Program-made: the position numbers and the translations under genes | The notes under the pieces: model-generated | Told to the model about the DNA's origin: nothing | What the model saw: only the letters and a program-made list of their open reading frames with translations | The model's database searches: none | Origin: an uncultured Clostridium sp. | Lineage (GTDB): Bacteria > Bacillota > Clostridia > Clostridiales > Clostridiaceae | DNA length: 64,000 bases | Direction of reading: 5' to 3' | Assembly (NCBI GenBank): GCA_900540255.1 | Contig: UQFE01000003.1 | Span: 76,085-140,084 of the forward strand | Part shown: positions 1-8,702 of the stretch, in pieces | Layout: every line of letters begins with the position of its first letter | Position numbering within the stretch: position 1 is the stretch's first letter

Positions 1-862
1 CTATTTGTAATGCTGTAAATTTCTTTAGTTCAAAAAATTGACTATCAGTAAGCTTTATATTTAATGGTACTAACTGCATACCTATAGGCACTGGCACTAT
101 CTTTCCAGCATTATTTGCACCAGTTGCATATTTTTCAAATCTTTCAAGTAGCTTTTGTTCTAATGTTCCATCTAAATCACCACTATATTGAAGTGCCATT
201 CTTGCAGTTAATCCAGTTTTATATAAATTATTCATAAATTTTTGACTTTCCAGACCACCTTCTACAGTACTTTGAAGTATTTCTCTTACTGGTCTTCCTA
301 TAATACCATCAAATGTCATAGATGTTTTAAAGTGCATTACATCTTCACTAGGATATACATAAATTTCTCCAGTAGTTCTATCAGAATAAACATAATATAT
401 TGCTCCACTATTTCCAAATATACCTTTATTATCATAAATCACTTGTACATCTTGTGATGGCATTATCCATAAATCTTTTATTTCATATTCTCCACCATAT
501 CTTTGCTTGTTGAACTCTCTTCTTATCCAAACATATGCATTTCCATAGTGGTTTCTATTATTTTCTACTGTTGCCCAAAATAACGATGATGTTGTATATT
601 CATTTGGTCTTAGTTTAAGTAATTCATATCCTTTATCTTTTTTTGCTTTAACTATTCCATTCGAAGTTTCTTTATAAAACTTTATAGGCATTTTCCCTAA
701 TGTTTCACTTAGCATTTTCAAACATGTAAAATATGTTACTTCTGATATTAATTTTTTAGGAGTGTTAGTTATGCCAAGCCATTCTAATAACTCTTCATCA
801 TCTAGACTTGCTACAGGTCTTTGAGGAGTTATAAAGTTTTTAATTGCATTTAACCATTTCAA
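1..862 (-). CDS. Phage portal protein (partial, C-terminus off window)
   Basis: Reading leftward from a TTG at 862, an open frame runs off the left edge (about 287 residues visible). It contains SEVTYFTCLKMLSETLGKMP, then NHYGNAYVWI and GRPVREILQ, the pattern of HK97-type portal proteins, which form the dodecameric DNA gate of the capsid and dock terminase. A GGGGTGAGAG ribosome site sits just before the TTG; no in-frame ATG is better placed. It lies directly downstream of the large terminase, the usual order in such phages. Family call is from motif and context; the missing C-terminus cannot be judged. Confidence 0.85.
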   Translation of the reverse strand, partial: MKWLNAIKNFITPQRPVASLDDEELLEWLGITNTPKKLISEVTYFTCLKMLSETLGKMPIKFYKETSNGIVKAKKDKGYELLKLRPNEYTTSSLFWATVENNRNHYGNAYVWIRREFNKQRYGGEYEIKDLWIMPSQDVQVIYDNKGIFGNSGAIYYVYSDRTTGEIYVYPSEDVMHFKTSMTFDGIIGRPVREILQSTVEGGLESQKFMNNLYKTGLTARMALQYSGDLDGTLEQKLLERFEKYATGANNAGKIVPVPIGMQLVPLNIKLTDSQFFELKKFTALQI

Positions 863-880
863 TCTCTCACCCCTTTCCAG

Positions 881-2605
881 TTAAATATCTTTAAACATTT
901 CTAAATATTTTTCAACACTTTTATTTATATCAGTTCTTCTGATTTCTACTTTAAACATTAATTTATATCCATTGATTACAGCATCAACTGGATCTATTCT
1001 TTTAGTTCTTCTATCTTTATCAATTTTAATTTCTCCATATGAATTAGAAACTGTTTTAGCATTTGTAATTGACCATGCAAGTAATTCATTCTTTTCATCA
1101 TATTCAACATTTCCAGCTTCAACTTCTAATCTAAAATCATCAGTAGCATCATTTAAATATTTATGGCTTTGATAAATCTCTACACATTCAGGACAAATAT
1201 TTTCTAAATCACTTAAAAAAGCATCTGCATTATGTGGATCATAACCTATTTTCTCATAAGTAATATTATATTTTTCTCTTAAATCTTCTAAGAATTTTAT
1301 AATATACTTATAATCTGTTTTTACTCCACCTAATGTTTCTGTTGTTGTTAATAATCCCTCTTTAATCCATATATCATAAGGCACATCATCACTTTTTATA
1401 TGTTCTGCAACTCTTTTAGCTGGTATAAAACTATGTGAATATACATAATATTTCTTTTTATTTTCATCATTTACTGAAGCAAAGATTAATGCAATTGATG
1501 TTAAATCTCCTCCACTTGACAAATCTATTCCAACTACACAGTTTTTTCCTCTCAAGTCTTCTAACGTTAATTTACTTTTACACTTTTTCCATTGCTCTTG
1601 AGTTATGTATTGATTATTAGTGAATTGCATCCATATATTAAGCTGCTTAGTTATAAAATCTCTTAAATCTTCTCCACCAACTGCTTTTACTTGCTCTGCA
1701 ATTGGTATTAAATTCTCAAGTGCTTCAGGATCATATTCAAGTGTTGGATTAGCCTTTATCCAATTTTTAGGCAACCATATATCATCATCTTCATCTAATT
1801 GTGCTATAAATATAAATTGAGAATCATTAGTGAAGACTCCTTCTAGCACACCTTTGCAGTATTCATATTGTTTATAACATGGATAACTTAAGTCAAAACC
1901 AGCAGTAGTTATTATGCTTATTAGGGCTTGTTTCATTTTTTTAATTCCACCCTCTAATAACTTATACATTTGATTAGTTCTATGTCCATGATATTCATCT
2001 ACTATTCCAACTAAAGGTCTAAATCCATCAATACGCTTTACATCACTACTTAAAGCTTTTATTTTAGAATTTGTAAGTAAGCACTCAATAACACTTTCAT
2101 AATCTTTTATCTTAAATAACTCACCAAGTTCTTCATCTGCATTAATAAATTTCACCATTTCATCAAATACAATTCTAGCTTGGTCTTTCTTTGTAGCAGT
2201 GCAATATATTTGTCCATATTTATATGAATCAAAATTACCATAATATGTCCCTATTATTCCATTTAAAAACGATTTACCATTTTGTCTTGCTAACTGTATA
2301 TATGATGTTCTAAATCTCCTATATCCAGTTCCTTTTGTTACCCAACCATTTAAACTTCCTAATATAAATGCTTGAAACGGATATAAGGAAACTTGTATAG
2401 GATCTTCACCTTCTGCAATTACTAATGTTTCTGCATAATCAATAATATCTAAGGATTTTTCTACATCAAATTCATATTTAAACGGTGCTAATTTACTCTT
2501 TTCTAAATCATCTAAGTGCCTTTTAGCAGCTAACTTTACAAGCCTTCCTGCAACAATTTTTCCATTTAACACATCTTTGCAATATTCAGTTACTCTATCT
2601 ACCAT
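881..2605 (-). CDS. terL: Phage terminase large subunit
   Basis: This 574-residue protein is a DNA-packaging motor with ATPase and nuclease domains. An adenine-binding YPFQ segment (residues 75-78) precedes a Walker A-like ARQNGKS (106-112) and Walker B VGIVDEYHG (199-207). The C-terminal RNase H-like nuclease begins with VVGIDLSSGGD, Asp360 being the likely first metal ligand. Length matches YmfN/P27-associated terminases. It lies 6 bases after the small subunit and just before the portal gene. All motifs are intact, so it looks functional. Confidence 0.95.
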   Translation of the reverse strand: MVDRVTEYCKDVLNGKIVAGRLVKLAAKRHLDDLEKSKLAPFKYEFDVEKSLDIIDYAETLVIAEGEDPIQVSLYPFQAFILGSLNGWVTKGTGYRRFRTSYIQLARQNGKSFLNGIIGTYYGNFDSYKYGQIYCTATKKDQARIVFDEMVKFINADEELGELFKIKDYESVIECLLTNSKIKALSSDVKRIDGFRPLVGIVDEYHGHRTNQMYKLLEGGIKKMKQALISIITTAGFDLSYPCYKQYEYCKGVLEGVFTNDSQFIFIAQLDEDDDIWLPKNWIKANPTLEYDPEALENLIPIAEQVKAVGGEDLRDFITKQLNIWMQFTNNQYITQEQWKKCKSKLTLEDLRGKNCVVGIDLSSGGDLTSIALIFASVNDENKKKYYVYSHSFIPAKRVAEHIKSDDVPYDIWIKEGLLTTTETLGGVKTDYKYIIKFLEDLREKYNITYEKIGYDPHNADAFLSDLENICPECVEIYQSHKYLNDATDDFRLEVEAGNVEYDEKNELLAWSITNAKTVSNSYGEIKIDKDRRTKRIDPVDAVINGYKLMFKVEIRRTDINKSVEKYLEMFKDI

Positions 2606-2611
2606 AACTTA

Positions 2612-3130
2612 TCACTTAGCAAATTTATTAAATTTATTTTTAGTTTTTTCTTCAGTTTTAGGAATAACTAATTTACATCTGCTAGTTATTGTTAACCCAA
2701 AATCACTTGCACCTAATCTACATAAAGCAAATTGTTTTTCCTGTTTTCTCATAAGCTTATCATGCTCTGGATTTACAACTTCAAATTCTTTAAATATTGT
2801 TTCCCCTTCCAAATTTAAAACTTCCCTAACTTCTTTAATCATCATTTGAGTTTTTCTTAATTGTTCAGTTATTTCTATCCATTGACTTTGATGTTCTAAA
2901 AATCTAGCTAAGGCATCACAATCTAAATTTGATAAAATACCGAGTTTTTTTAGCTCATTTGATACGTTTTTGAACTCTTTTTTTTGCTCTTTTGTTAGGT
3001 AAGAGGGTGCTCTAATTTTATCAAAATTAGCTTTTATCTGACCTGCTTCACGTTCTGCAATCTCTGATTTTGTCAAGTGTTTGCGTCCTCTTGCTTTTAT
3101 TACTTCAATAGGTAATTTTTGCTTAGCCAT
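2612..3130 (-). CDS. terS: Phage terminase small subunit, P27 family
   Basis: A 172-residue protein that resembles P27-family small terminase subunits, which recognise the packaging site and recruit the large subunit. The N-terminus is basic (KARGRKHLTKSEIAERE) and is followed by APSYLTKEQKKEFKNVSNEL and a helical ALARFLEHQSQWIEI segment, the family pattern. It ends 6 bases before terL, implying one transcript. A GAAAGGAG ribosome site precedes the ATG. Family call is based on these motifs plus position. Confidence 0.85.
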   Translation of the reverse strand: MAKQKLPIEVIKARGRKHLTKSEIAEREAGQIKANFDKIRAPSYLTKEQKKEFKNVSNELKKLGILSNLDCDALARFLEHQSQWIEITEQLRKTQMMIKEVREVLNLEGETIFKEFEVVNPEHDKLMRKQEKQFALCRLGASDFGLTITSRCKLVIPKTEEKTKNKFNKFAK

Positions 3131-3206
3131 ACCATTCTCCTTTCAAAAAATTTCATTGGGGAGTTTTTTCCGCAAAAAAGTGAAACACCGATACGGAAGA
3201 AAATAA
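3131..3206. other. Candidate cos (packaging) site between HNH and terS
   Basis: This short gap has noticeably more G and C than its surroundings and holds an inverted pair, TTCCG (3168-3172) and CGGAA (3194-3198). In phages with an HNH gene beside terS, cos sites often lie in this interval. The assignment rests on position and symmetry only. Confidence 0.3.
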
Positions 3207-3605
3207 TTAAAACTTTCTTGGTACCCCCTCCCCTTTACTTTTAATCTCCTTATGTGCTTTTATATGACAAGATCTACATAAGCAAATTAAATTATTTAAA
3301 TCATATGCTTTACTGTAGTCAACTTTAATAGGTATCTTATGATGTACATCATCATAATAACTTATCTTTCCTTTCTTAATGCACTCTTCGCATAATCCAT
3401 TAGCTTTAGATATAGCTTGTGCTCTTATCCTCTTCCATGTAGCACTCTTATATACTTTTTGTTCTTTTGAATCACTTCTATTTTGCTGATATACTTTATC
3501 ACTAACACTTCTATAACTACCAATCTTATCAGTACACCTATCACATAATCTGTTTCCATAAAGAATTATGCATTGGCATCTTGAACATAATTTACTTAAA
3601 GCCAT
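3207..3605 (-). CDS. HNH endonuclease (packaging-associated)
   Basis: A 132-residue protein. Residues 1-28 form a zinc ribbon (Cys 7, 10, 21, 24). Residues 72-118 form an HNH nuclease with CEEC, the catalytic VHHKIP, and CLCRSCH closing the zinc site. HNH proteins encoded next to terminase cooperate with TerL in specific cos cleavage in several HK97-type phages. It is upstream of terS on the same strand. The nuclease fold is clear; the packaging role comes from context. Confidence 0.9.
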   Translation of the reverse strand: MALSKLCSRCQCIILYGNRLCDRCTDKIGSYRSVSDKVYQQNRSDSKEQKVYKSATWKRIRAQAISKANGLCEECIKKGKISYYDDVHHKIPIKVDYSKAYDLNNLICLCRSCHIKAHKEIKSKGEGVPRKF

Positions 3606-3629
3606 ATATTTCTCCTAATTTTAAATATA

Positions 3630-3671
3630 AAAAAAAAGAAGCTAGATATAAACTTACTTTTTCTAACTTCT
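3630..3671 (-). terminator. Intrinsic terminator after late-regulator gene
   Basis: On the minus strand AGAAGTTAG pairs with CTAGCTTCT, followed by a run of T. It lies downstream of the gene ending at 3774 and separates the early/middle module from the packaging module. Confidence 0.6.
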
Positions 3672-3773
3672 ATTAAATATGAGGTACTATCACGCAAATA
3701 TATAAATATTATTTTGGACAATATCATTATAACATGATAAATTTATCATTAAAATATCAACTTTTTATCACTT

Positions 3774-4274
3774 TTATATCATTTCAAATTTTTTAGAGTC
3801 AATTCCAAATAATATTACACTTAACTCTTCAATCATTTCTTTTATCCACCTTCTTGGAGTTATAACCCCACATTTTAGTTCTTCAGCTATTTCCTCATAA
3901 CTTTTTTCATCTATATAATACTTCTTTAATGCATTATACTTTTCTAATGAACCTTTATTTATCTGCATATTTTTTAATTGTTGTAGAGCCATATCTATAT
4001 GAGCAATCATTATTAATGTTTTACTTTTACTTCTTCTTATACTAAGTATATATAATTCATCTTTATCTAAATCATTTATTTCTATTAAGTCTGTTTCTAA
4101 CTGATTTAATCTATCAACAGCTTCCTCTACATGTATTTTCAAGCTATTATAATGCCTTAATAATAATTTAGTATTATGAAACACCCTTTTCTTATTTTTT
4201 TCTTCTTGTTCCTTATTAAATTCTTTTATGGCTTCTTTAGCTGCTATCTTTATAAGTTCTTCTGTACTGTTCAT
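3774..4274 (-). CDS. Phage late-transcription regulator, ArpU/sigma-like
   Basis: The ATG at 4274 (MNSTEEL) has AAAGGAGAG upstream and is preferred over a start 21 bases earlier. The N-terminal ~115 residues are helical and charged. The C-terminus (YNALKKYYIDEKSYEEIAEEL...TPRRWIKEMIEEL) resembles a sigma-region-4-like helix-turn-helix of ArpU/RinA-type activators, which switch on packaging and structural genes. Its position right before the packaging module and a terminator fits that role. The exact family is inferred. Confidence 0.6.
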   Translation of the reverse strand: MNSTEELIKIAAKEAIKEFNKEQEEKNKKRVFHNTKLLLRHYNSLKIHVEEAVDRLNQLETDLIEINDLDKDELYILSIRRSKSKTLIMIAHIDMALQQLKNMQINKGSLEKYNALKKYYIDEKSYEEIAEELKCGVITPRRWIKEMIEELSVILFGIDSKKFEMI

Positions 4275-4298
4275 TATTCTCTCTCCTTTAAACATTTG

Positions 4299-4592
4299 TT
4301 ATATTATCCTTAAATCTTCTTTAGCTTTTAGCCATACTGATTTACTAACTGTATGTATATGTTTAAGATATATACACATTTCCTCAAGTCTTTCTTTAGT
4401 CGCAACCGCTTCTCCTCTTTTTAATTCCTTCTTAATTTCATACTTAATATGAGACCATCTATTGTAAGCCTGTATACTCTCCTTCTGAAGTTCAAATGCT
4501 CCTATTATATCTTCCTCTACTAAATTATCAAACTTCCTAGATATATCATTAAATATTTTTACTTCTTCTTTGTACCTTTTTGCATAACTCAT
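4299..4592 (-). CDS. Hypothetical phage protein
   Basis: The ATG at 4592 follows AGGTGAAG. The 97-residue product is charged and probably all-helical (FNDISRKFDNLVEEDIIGAFELQ...), with no membrane segment or cysteine motif. I do not recognise the family. It sits in the same leftward transcript as the ArpU-like gene. Confidence 0.6.
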   Translation of the reverse strand: MSYAKRYKEEVKIFNDISRKFDNLVEEDIIGAFELQKESIQAYNRWSHIKYEIKKELKRGEAVATKERLEEMCIYLKHIHTVSKSVWLKAKEDLRII

Positions 4593-4628
4593 ACTCTTCA
4601 CCTATTTTATATAATTTAAAGTTATTAT

Positions 4629-4793
4629 TTATTCATTGATTTTATTTAACATTTTATAAATTTTATCAACTTCTATATCATCTAACTCGAAAACATTTTT
4701 AATTCTTTCCTTTACTTTTTCTTGATTAAATATATCAATTCTACCTTCAGTTAAATATTTTATTACTGTATTTATTGTTTCTTCATCTAACAT
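4629..4793 (-). CDS. Small hypothetical phage protein, 54 aa
   Basis: A reading frame of 54 residues starting MLDEETINTVIKYLTEG, acidic and helical, with GGAGAT 9 bases before the ATG. It fills a gap between two co-directional phage genes. Function unknown. Confidence 0.55.
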   Translation of the reverse strand: MLDEETINTVIKYLTEGRIDIFNQEKVKERIKNVFELDDIEVDKIYKMLNKINE

Positions 4794-4839
4794 TTACAGA
4801 TTATCTCCTATTATTTATAAAGTAGTATCTTCATATTTT

Positions 4840-5037
4840 TTATAGTTTTATTTCTAATATGATACTTGGACCATATCCTCTTAGATATCTTGTTCCATTT
4901 TCATTGTTTAGCTTTTCAGTTAGAAATACTACTGATTTAACTGTTTCGCCTTTTTCAATATTCATAGATCTTACTTCTTCTCTTATAAGAAGTTCATTTA
5001 TTAAATATTTAGTTTCTACATTTCTTAAATTAATCAT
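4840..5037 (-). CDS. Hypothetical phage protein, 65 aa
   Basis: Small protein (MINLRNVETKYLINELLIRE...) whose start overlaps the stop of the upstream gene by 4 bases, suggesting translational coupling. No recognised domain. Confidence 0.55.
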   Translation of the reverse strand: MINLRNVETKYLINELLIREEVRSMNIEKGETVKSVVFLTEKLNNENGTRYLRGYGPSIILEIKL

Positions 5038-5273
5038 ACTCCAAACACCCTACTAACATTTTCATTTACAGCTTGCATTATTAAACTGGCTTCTAAGAAT
5101 GTTACTTTATCTCCATCTAATATTTCTTCTAACCTTTTTAAATCTATATTGCATATTCTTCTTAATCTAGCTGTTGAATTATTTCTTATTCTTCTTACTA
5201 TATCAACATTTTTTAATCCTTTCTTATCTAAAATCACTTTTATTCTTATACTTGCTAAACTTTTGTATTTCAT
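5034..5273 (-). CDS. Hypothetical phage protein, possible DNA-binding
   Basis: The ATG at 5273 (MKYKSLASIRIKVILDKKG) has GGAG 5 bases upstream and is preferred over a longer start overlapping parB. The 79-residue basic product may hold an HTH-like fold (ILDKKGLKNVDIVRRIRNN...LKRLEEIL), but I cannot name a family. It directly follows parB. Confidence 0.55.
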   Translation of the reverse strand: MKYKSLASIRIKVILDKKGLKNVDIVRRIRNNSTARLRRICNIDLKRLEEILDGDKVTFLEASLIMQAVNENVSRVFGV

Positions 5274-5281
5274 ATATTCTC

Positions 5282-6418
5282 CTAATAAATCTTTCTTCCA
5301 CACTCTGGGCAATATTTAAATCTAATAAAATTTATTTCTCCAGTATCCTTATTTGTTATTCCTATTTCTCTTGTAGATGAATCAAAATATAATAATATTT
5401 TGTTATCCTTATCTACTAAAGTTGAATTTGTATTTTCTCTACAAAAAGTACATATATCCTTATGCTCATTTTTTAATTGTTGAACTTCTATATTTTTATG
5501 TATTTCACTTTGAACTTCTCCTTCCTCTTCTGTATTTGTTGAAATTTCTTCAATTCTTTCATCTTCTTCAACATCTTCAGCATACTCATCTTTGTTTTCT
5601 TCTATCTCTCCACTATCTTCTATGACTATATTTATTTCTTCATCATGTAAATTATCATCTATTGTAATTTGACCTTCTAATGGTCTTGTATATTCTTCTT
5701 TAGCTTTTAATACATCTATATCACTTACTATAAGACTTCCCTCTTCTTGTAACTTTATAAATGCTTTTAACTGATACTCTTTGGTTAATTGCGATGCTTT
5801 ATATGCTACAGAATAATTTATATTATTATTCTTAAACTCTTCTTTTAATTCATCTATAAGATTATTATTTATAGCTTTATATCTTCCCAGTTGGCTTGAT
5901 GATATATTTAATATTTCTGATAATAAATCTCTTGTTCTGCCTTTTATGTTATTTTCTTTTTTAAGGCTATTTATTATTTCCTCTACTTCTATAGATTGCT
6001 TCATCTTTTCCCAATCGCTTAACTCTCTTGTAGTTGAATTAGTCATTACCATAGTTAATTTATTTAAAAGAGTATTATCTTCACTTTTTGACTTAACCTT
6101 ACAAGGTAATATTCTAAATTCTTCTTTACCTTCTTCTACTAATGCTTTAGATGCAAAGTATCTTCTATGTCCTGCTACAAGCTTATAATTATCTCTATCT
6201 ATTCTTTCTACTATAAGATTTTGCTCTATCCCTAACAGCTCTATTGATTGCTTTATATTCTCTATATCATCTACACTATAGAAGTTTTCTTTAGCTGGTA
6301 CTATATGATCTATATCTATATTCTTTATATTAAAATTTAAAATTTCTATTTTCTCTTCTTCATTTTTAGTTACTTCTCTTGAATTACTATTTAATAATTG
6401 CGTTAAATTAAATGCCAT
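5282..6418 (-). CDS. parB: ParB/Spo0J-like partition protein with C-terminal zinc ribbon
   Basis: 378 residues. A ParB N-terminal domain spans about 30-125, including the conserved VAGHRRYFASKAL segment that forms the CTP-binding/clamp motif, followed by an HTH region (LSEILNISSSQLGRYKAI). A very acidic linker (~255-310) leads to a C-terminal zinc ribbon made by CTFC and CPECGRK, where plasmid ParBs usually dimerise. It lies in the same leftward block as parA, separated by the HExxH gene. It likely binds a centromere-like site on the circular form of the element. Confidence 0.88.
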   Translation of the reverse strand: MAFNLTQLLNSNSREVTKNEEEKIEILNFNIKNIDIDHIVPAKENFYSVDDIENIKQSIELLGIEQNLIVERIDRDNYKLVAGHRRYFASKALVEEGKEEFRILPCKVKSKSEDNTLLNKLTMVMTNSTTRELSDWEKMKQSIEVEEIINSLKKENNIKGRTRDLLSEILNISSSQLGRYKAINNNLIDELKEEFKNNNINYSVAYKASQLTKEYQLKAFIKLQEEGSLIVSDIDVLKAKEEYTRPLEGQITIDDNLHDEEINIVIEDSGEIEENKDEYAEDVEEDERIEEISTNTEEEGEVQSEIHKNIEVQQLKNEHKDICTFCRENTNSTLVDKDNKILLYFDSSTREIGITNKDTGEINFIRFKYCPECGRKIY

Positions 6419-6480
6419 TTTTTCTCTTCATCCCTTTTTCTAAAATGTGCCCAACTTGGACACATTTTTTGAATTACTCA

Positions 6481-6522
6481 CAAAAAAATACCGTAATATT
6501 CTTTCTGAATAATACGGTATTT
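6481..6522 (-). terminator. Intrinsic terminator after the HExxH gene
   Basis: Inverted repeat AAATACCGTATTATTC / GAATATTACGGTATTT followed by T7 on the minus strand. One arm is a 17-base exact copy of sequence at 7122-7138 in the upstream promoter region. Confidence 0.75.
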
Positions 6523-6532
6523 ATATTAATGA

Positions 6533-7066
6533 TTAGTATTTAAAATTTATAATGCTCTTTTTTAAATTTTCTAAGTCATAATCTATTGATTCTGCATATT
6601 CTACTCCTTTTCTGTAACAGTCTTGAGTTAAACTATTAACATGTGATTTAAACATATCCAAATCATTTGGAAATAATTCCTTAACAACAATAAGAGAAGC
6701 TGCAGAACAAATCATTTCTTCATCAAAATTAGCTGGCGGTTTATCAAGTCCAAAATATGAATAAAAAACAAAGTGAGTTAATTCATGTCCAAATTGATAT
6801 GCAATTTCACTTTTGATACTATCACTATAAATACATAATTTTATGATTAAATATTTTCTTAAAATTACCGTTATAATAGGTGAATATCCCGAATCCGCAG
6901 TCGCATTATCAATATACATAATCTGTTTATTCATTACTTCTTCTCCAAAGAGTTGATCATATAAATTTTTTACACTAATAATTACTTCTTCAAAATCTTT
7001 AATGTTTTTTAATCCATATTGTTCATCATAAAGGTTGCCATTTATCTCCCAATATCTTTCGTTCAT
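6533..7066 (-). CDS. Putative HExxH zinc metalloprotease (ImmA/IrrE-like?)
   Basis: 177 residues. A zinc-protease motif HELTH occurs at about residues 94-98, and a downstream acidic stretch (NFDEEMICSAASL) could supply the third ligand, as in COG2856/ImmA-IrrE proteases that cut phage repressors. It lacks the HTH often fused to IrrE. The gene has its own TATAAT-like -10 (7105-7110, minus) and its own terminator, so it is a separate unit between parA and parB. Protease activity is inferred from the motif; substrate unknown. Confidence 0.6.
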   Translation of the reverse strand: MNERYWEINGNLYDEQYGLKNIKDFEEVIISVKNLYDQLFGEEVMNKQIMYIDNATADSGYSPIITVILRKYLIIKLCIYSDSIKSEIAYQFGHELTHFVFYSYFGLDKPPANFDEEMICSAASLIVVKELFPNDLDMFKSHVNSLTQDCYRKGVEYAESIDYDLENLKKSIINFKY

Positions 7067-7104
7067 TATTACTTCTCCTTAATTAAATATATTTTTACGA
7101 AGTA

Positions 7105-7138
7105 ATTATAGCATATATCATAAATACCGTAATATTCT
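7105..7138 (-). promoter_or_regulatory. Promoter/operator of the HExxH gene
   Basis: Minus-strand TATAAT at 7110-7105. A 17-base sequence (7122-7138) identical to the terminator arm at 6486-6502 overlaps the expected -35 region, so it may be an operator. Confidence 0.45.
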
Positions 7139-7173
7139 ATTTTAAAAGAACAATTTTAATTTCCATCAAATAA

Positions 7174-7401
7174 TTACTTAATTTTAAAATCTATTTCTCT
7201 TACTGTATTAATATAATATGGTTTTAATTTCATTCTTTCATCAGAATTATTTTTATAATACTCATACATCTCATTAAACTTTTCCCTTCCAAATGTTATA
7301 TACTCAAATCCCATTAAACCTGAAATTTTTATAGTTATTTCTGTTATCTCTTCTGATTCTATAGCCATTTCAAATATTTTTAAAAATTTCTTTTTATCCA
7401 T
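7174..7401 (-). CDS. Hypothetical phage protein, 75 aa
   Basis: Small charged protein (MDKKKFLKIFEMAIESEEIT...) with an AGGAG-type ribosome site, 20 bases after parA. It sits in the usual position for a small partner in a partition operon, but no family is recognised. Confidence 0.55.
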   Translation of the reverse strand: MDKKKFLKIFEMAIESEEITEITIKISGLMGFEYITFGREKFNEMYEYYKNNSDERMKLKPYYINTVREIDFKIK

Positions 7402-7420
7402 AACCTTATTTTAATCTCCT

Positions 7421-8191
7421 TTATTTAAATAAATATTCACTCAAATACTCTTCTACTAATCTTTTATAATCTACTGCTGCTCCACATCTTTTTGAATAAA
7501 GATTTATTGGCTTTTTAGCAAATGTACTTTCATCTATCTTTTCAGTTCTTCTTATATGGCTATCAAATACTTTATAATTACTTTCCTTAAGCCACTCTTT
7601 ACCTTGCCTATTAACTTCATTGTTTACATATGAGGTTACAAAACACCCTCTAAATACTAAATTTTCATTTAAATCAACTTTAGTATTATTTATTTGATCT
7701 ACAAGTTCTTTAAGTCCATCAAAAGCAAATTCATCTATCTTAATAGGTATCATTACTTCATTTGAAGCTACCAATGCATTTATTGTCGATATATTTATGT
7801 CTGGAGCATTATCTATTATGCAGTAGTCATAATACTGCTCTACTTGTTTTATAGCTTGTTTTATTCTTATTTGCTGTGGTCTTACTTGATCTAACATTAC
7901 TTCTAAATTTGCAGTAAGCAACTTCATATTGGCTGTTATAATATTTAAATTCTTATATTCTGTATTTTGAATTAAATCAAATACATCAACATTTCTATTT
8001 GTCATTATCTCTTCCACTCCAGGAAGTTCATAATTATGCCTATTAAATATTTTGCTTAAATTTCCTTGCTTATCATTATCTATTAATAAAACTTTATAAT
8101 TATGTAATTCAGCCAGTATATAACCTATATTAGCTGATGATATAGTTTTTCCTACTCCACCTTTTAAATTTATTATTGATAATACTTTCAT
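7421..8191 (-). CDS. parA: ParA-family partition ATPase
   Basis: 256 residues from ATG 8191 (GGAG 9 bases upstream). The deviant Walker A KGGVGKT near the N-terminus, Walker A' DNDKQGNLS and Walker B YYDYCIIDNAPD mark a ParA/Soj ATPase that drives segregation of plasmids or plasmid prophages. No N-terminal HTH, so it is the short type Ib-like or Soj-like form. With the ParB in the same block it forms a complete segregation pair, unusual for a purely integrated phage. Confidence 0.92.
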   Translation of the reverse strand: MKVLSIINLKGGVGKTISSANIGYILAELHNYKVLLIDNDKQGNLSKIFNRHNYELPGVEEIMTNRNVDVFDLIQNTEYKNLNIITANMKLLTANLEVMLDQVRPQQIRIKQAIKQVEQYYDYCIIDNAPDINISTINALVASNEVMIPIKIDEFAFDGLKELVDQINNTKVDLNENLVFRGCFVTSYVNNEVNRQGKEWLKESNYKVFDSHIRRTEKIDESTFAKKPINLYSKRCGAAVDYKRLVEEYLSEYLFK

Positions 8192-8208
8192 CTTCTTCAC
8201 TCCAAATC

Positions 8209-8319
8209 CTATCTATCAAGAATCCCAGCAATCCCCTCAAGAATTACTATAATAATTAGTAATGTTCCTAACCAATGCCAAAAATCTTGAAATATAAATT
8301 TTAATATGTCTAACATCAT
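8209..8319 (-). CDS. 36-residue hydrophobic peptide
   Basis: MMLDILKFIFQDFWHWLGTL begins a 36-residue product with one membrane segment (LLIIIVILEGIAGIL). TAGGAGCAG precedes the ATG. Located just upstream of parA. It could be a small phage membrane protein or a toxin-like peptide; no partner RNA or antitoxin is evident. Confidence 0.5.
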   Translation of the reverse strand: MMLDILKFIFQDFWHWLGTLLIIIVILEGIAGILDR

Positions 8320-8329
8320 CTGCTCCTAC

Positions 8330-8473
8330 TTATCCCTCTTCTTGAATAACATCTATAATAGATATTTCTGTAGCATTATCTGCTACCCACTTGCCAAATA
8401 CCTCAAAGCTATCAAATATCTTTCTTTTTATTTTTCCATTCCAATTTTTCTTATATAAACATATTATATTCAT
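8330..8473 (-). CDS. Small hypothetical phage protein, 47 aa
   Basis: Reading frame MNIICLYKKNWNGKIKRKIF..., ending IIDVIQEEG, tightly packed between neighbours on the same strand (ends 11 bases before the next ATG). Function unknown. Confidence 0.5.
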   Translation of the reverse strand: MNIICLYKKNWNGKIKRKIFDSFEVFGKWVADNATEISIIDVIQEEG

Positions 8474-8477
8474 GTGA

Positions 8478-8702
8478 TTAGCTCTCCTCTTCACTTTTAG
8501 AACTATTTTCTAAATAATTCTTAATATCTTGCCAACACTCACTACAACAAGCCGTCTTACAATCTTCTATAGTGTAATCAAATCCTAAATCCCTAGGACA
8601 AAAATACACTTTATTTGTTCTCTTATCTATAGCACTATGTTTATCAATTTTAATTCTATTCTTAAGCTCACTTGTAGTTAATACAACTCTTAAATTACTC
8701 AT
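8478..8702 (-). CDS. Cysteine-rich hypothetical phage protein
   Basis: 74 residues with Cys in FCPRD and CKTACCSECW, a possible small metal site. The start overlaps the stop of the VRR-NUC gene by 4 bases (ATGA-type), so the two are probably translationally coupled. No function assigned. Confidence 0.6.
   Translation of the reverse strand: MSNLRVVLTTSELKNRIKIDKHSAIDKRTNKVYFCPRDLGFDYTIEDCKTACCSECWQDIKNYLENSSKSEEES

Noticed and set aside
7421..8191. ParA as a septum-site MinD
   Set aside because: No C-terminal amphipathic membrane-targeting helix and located next to ParB in a prophage.
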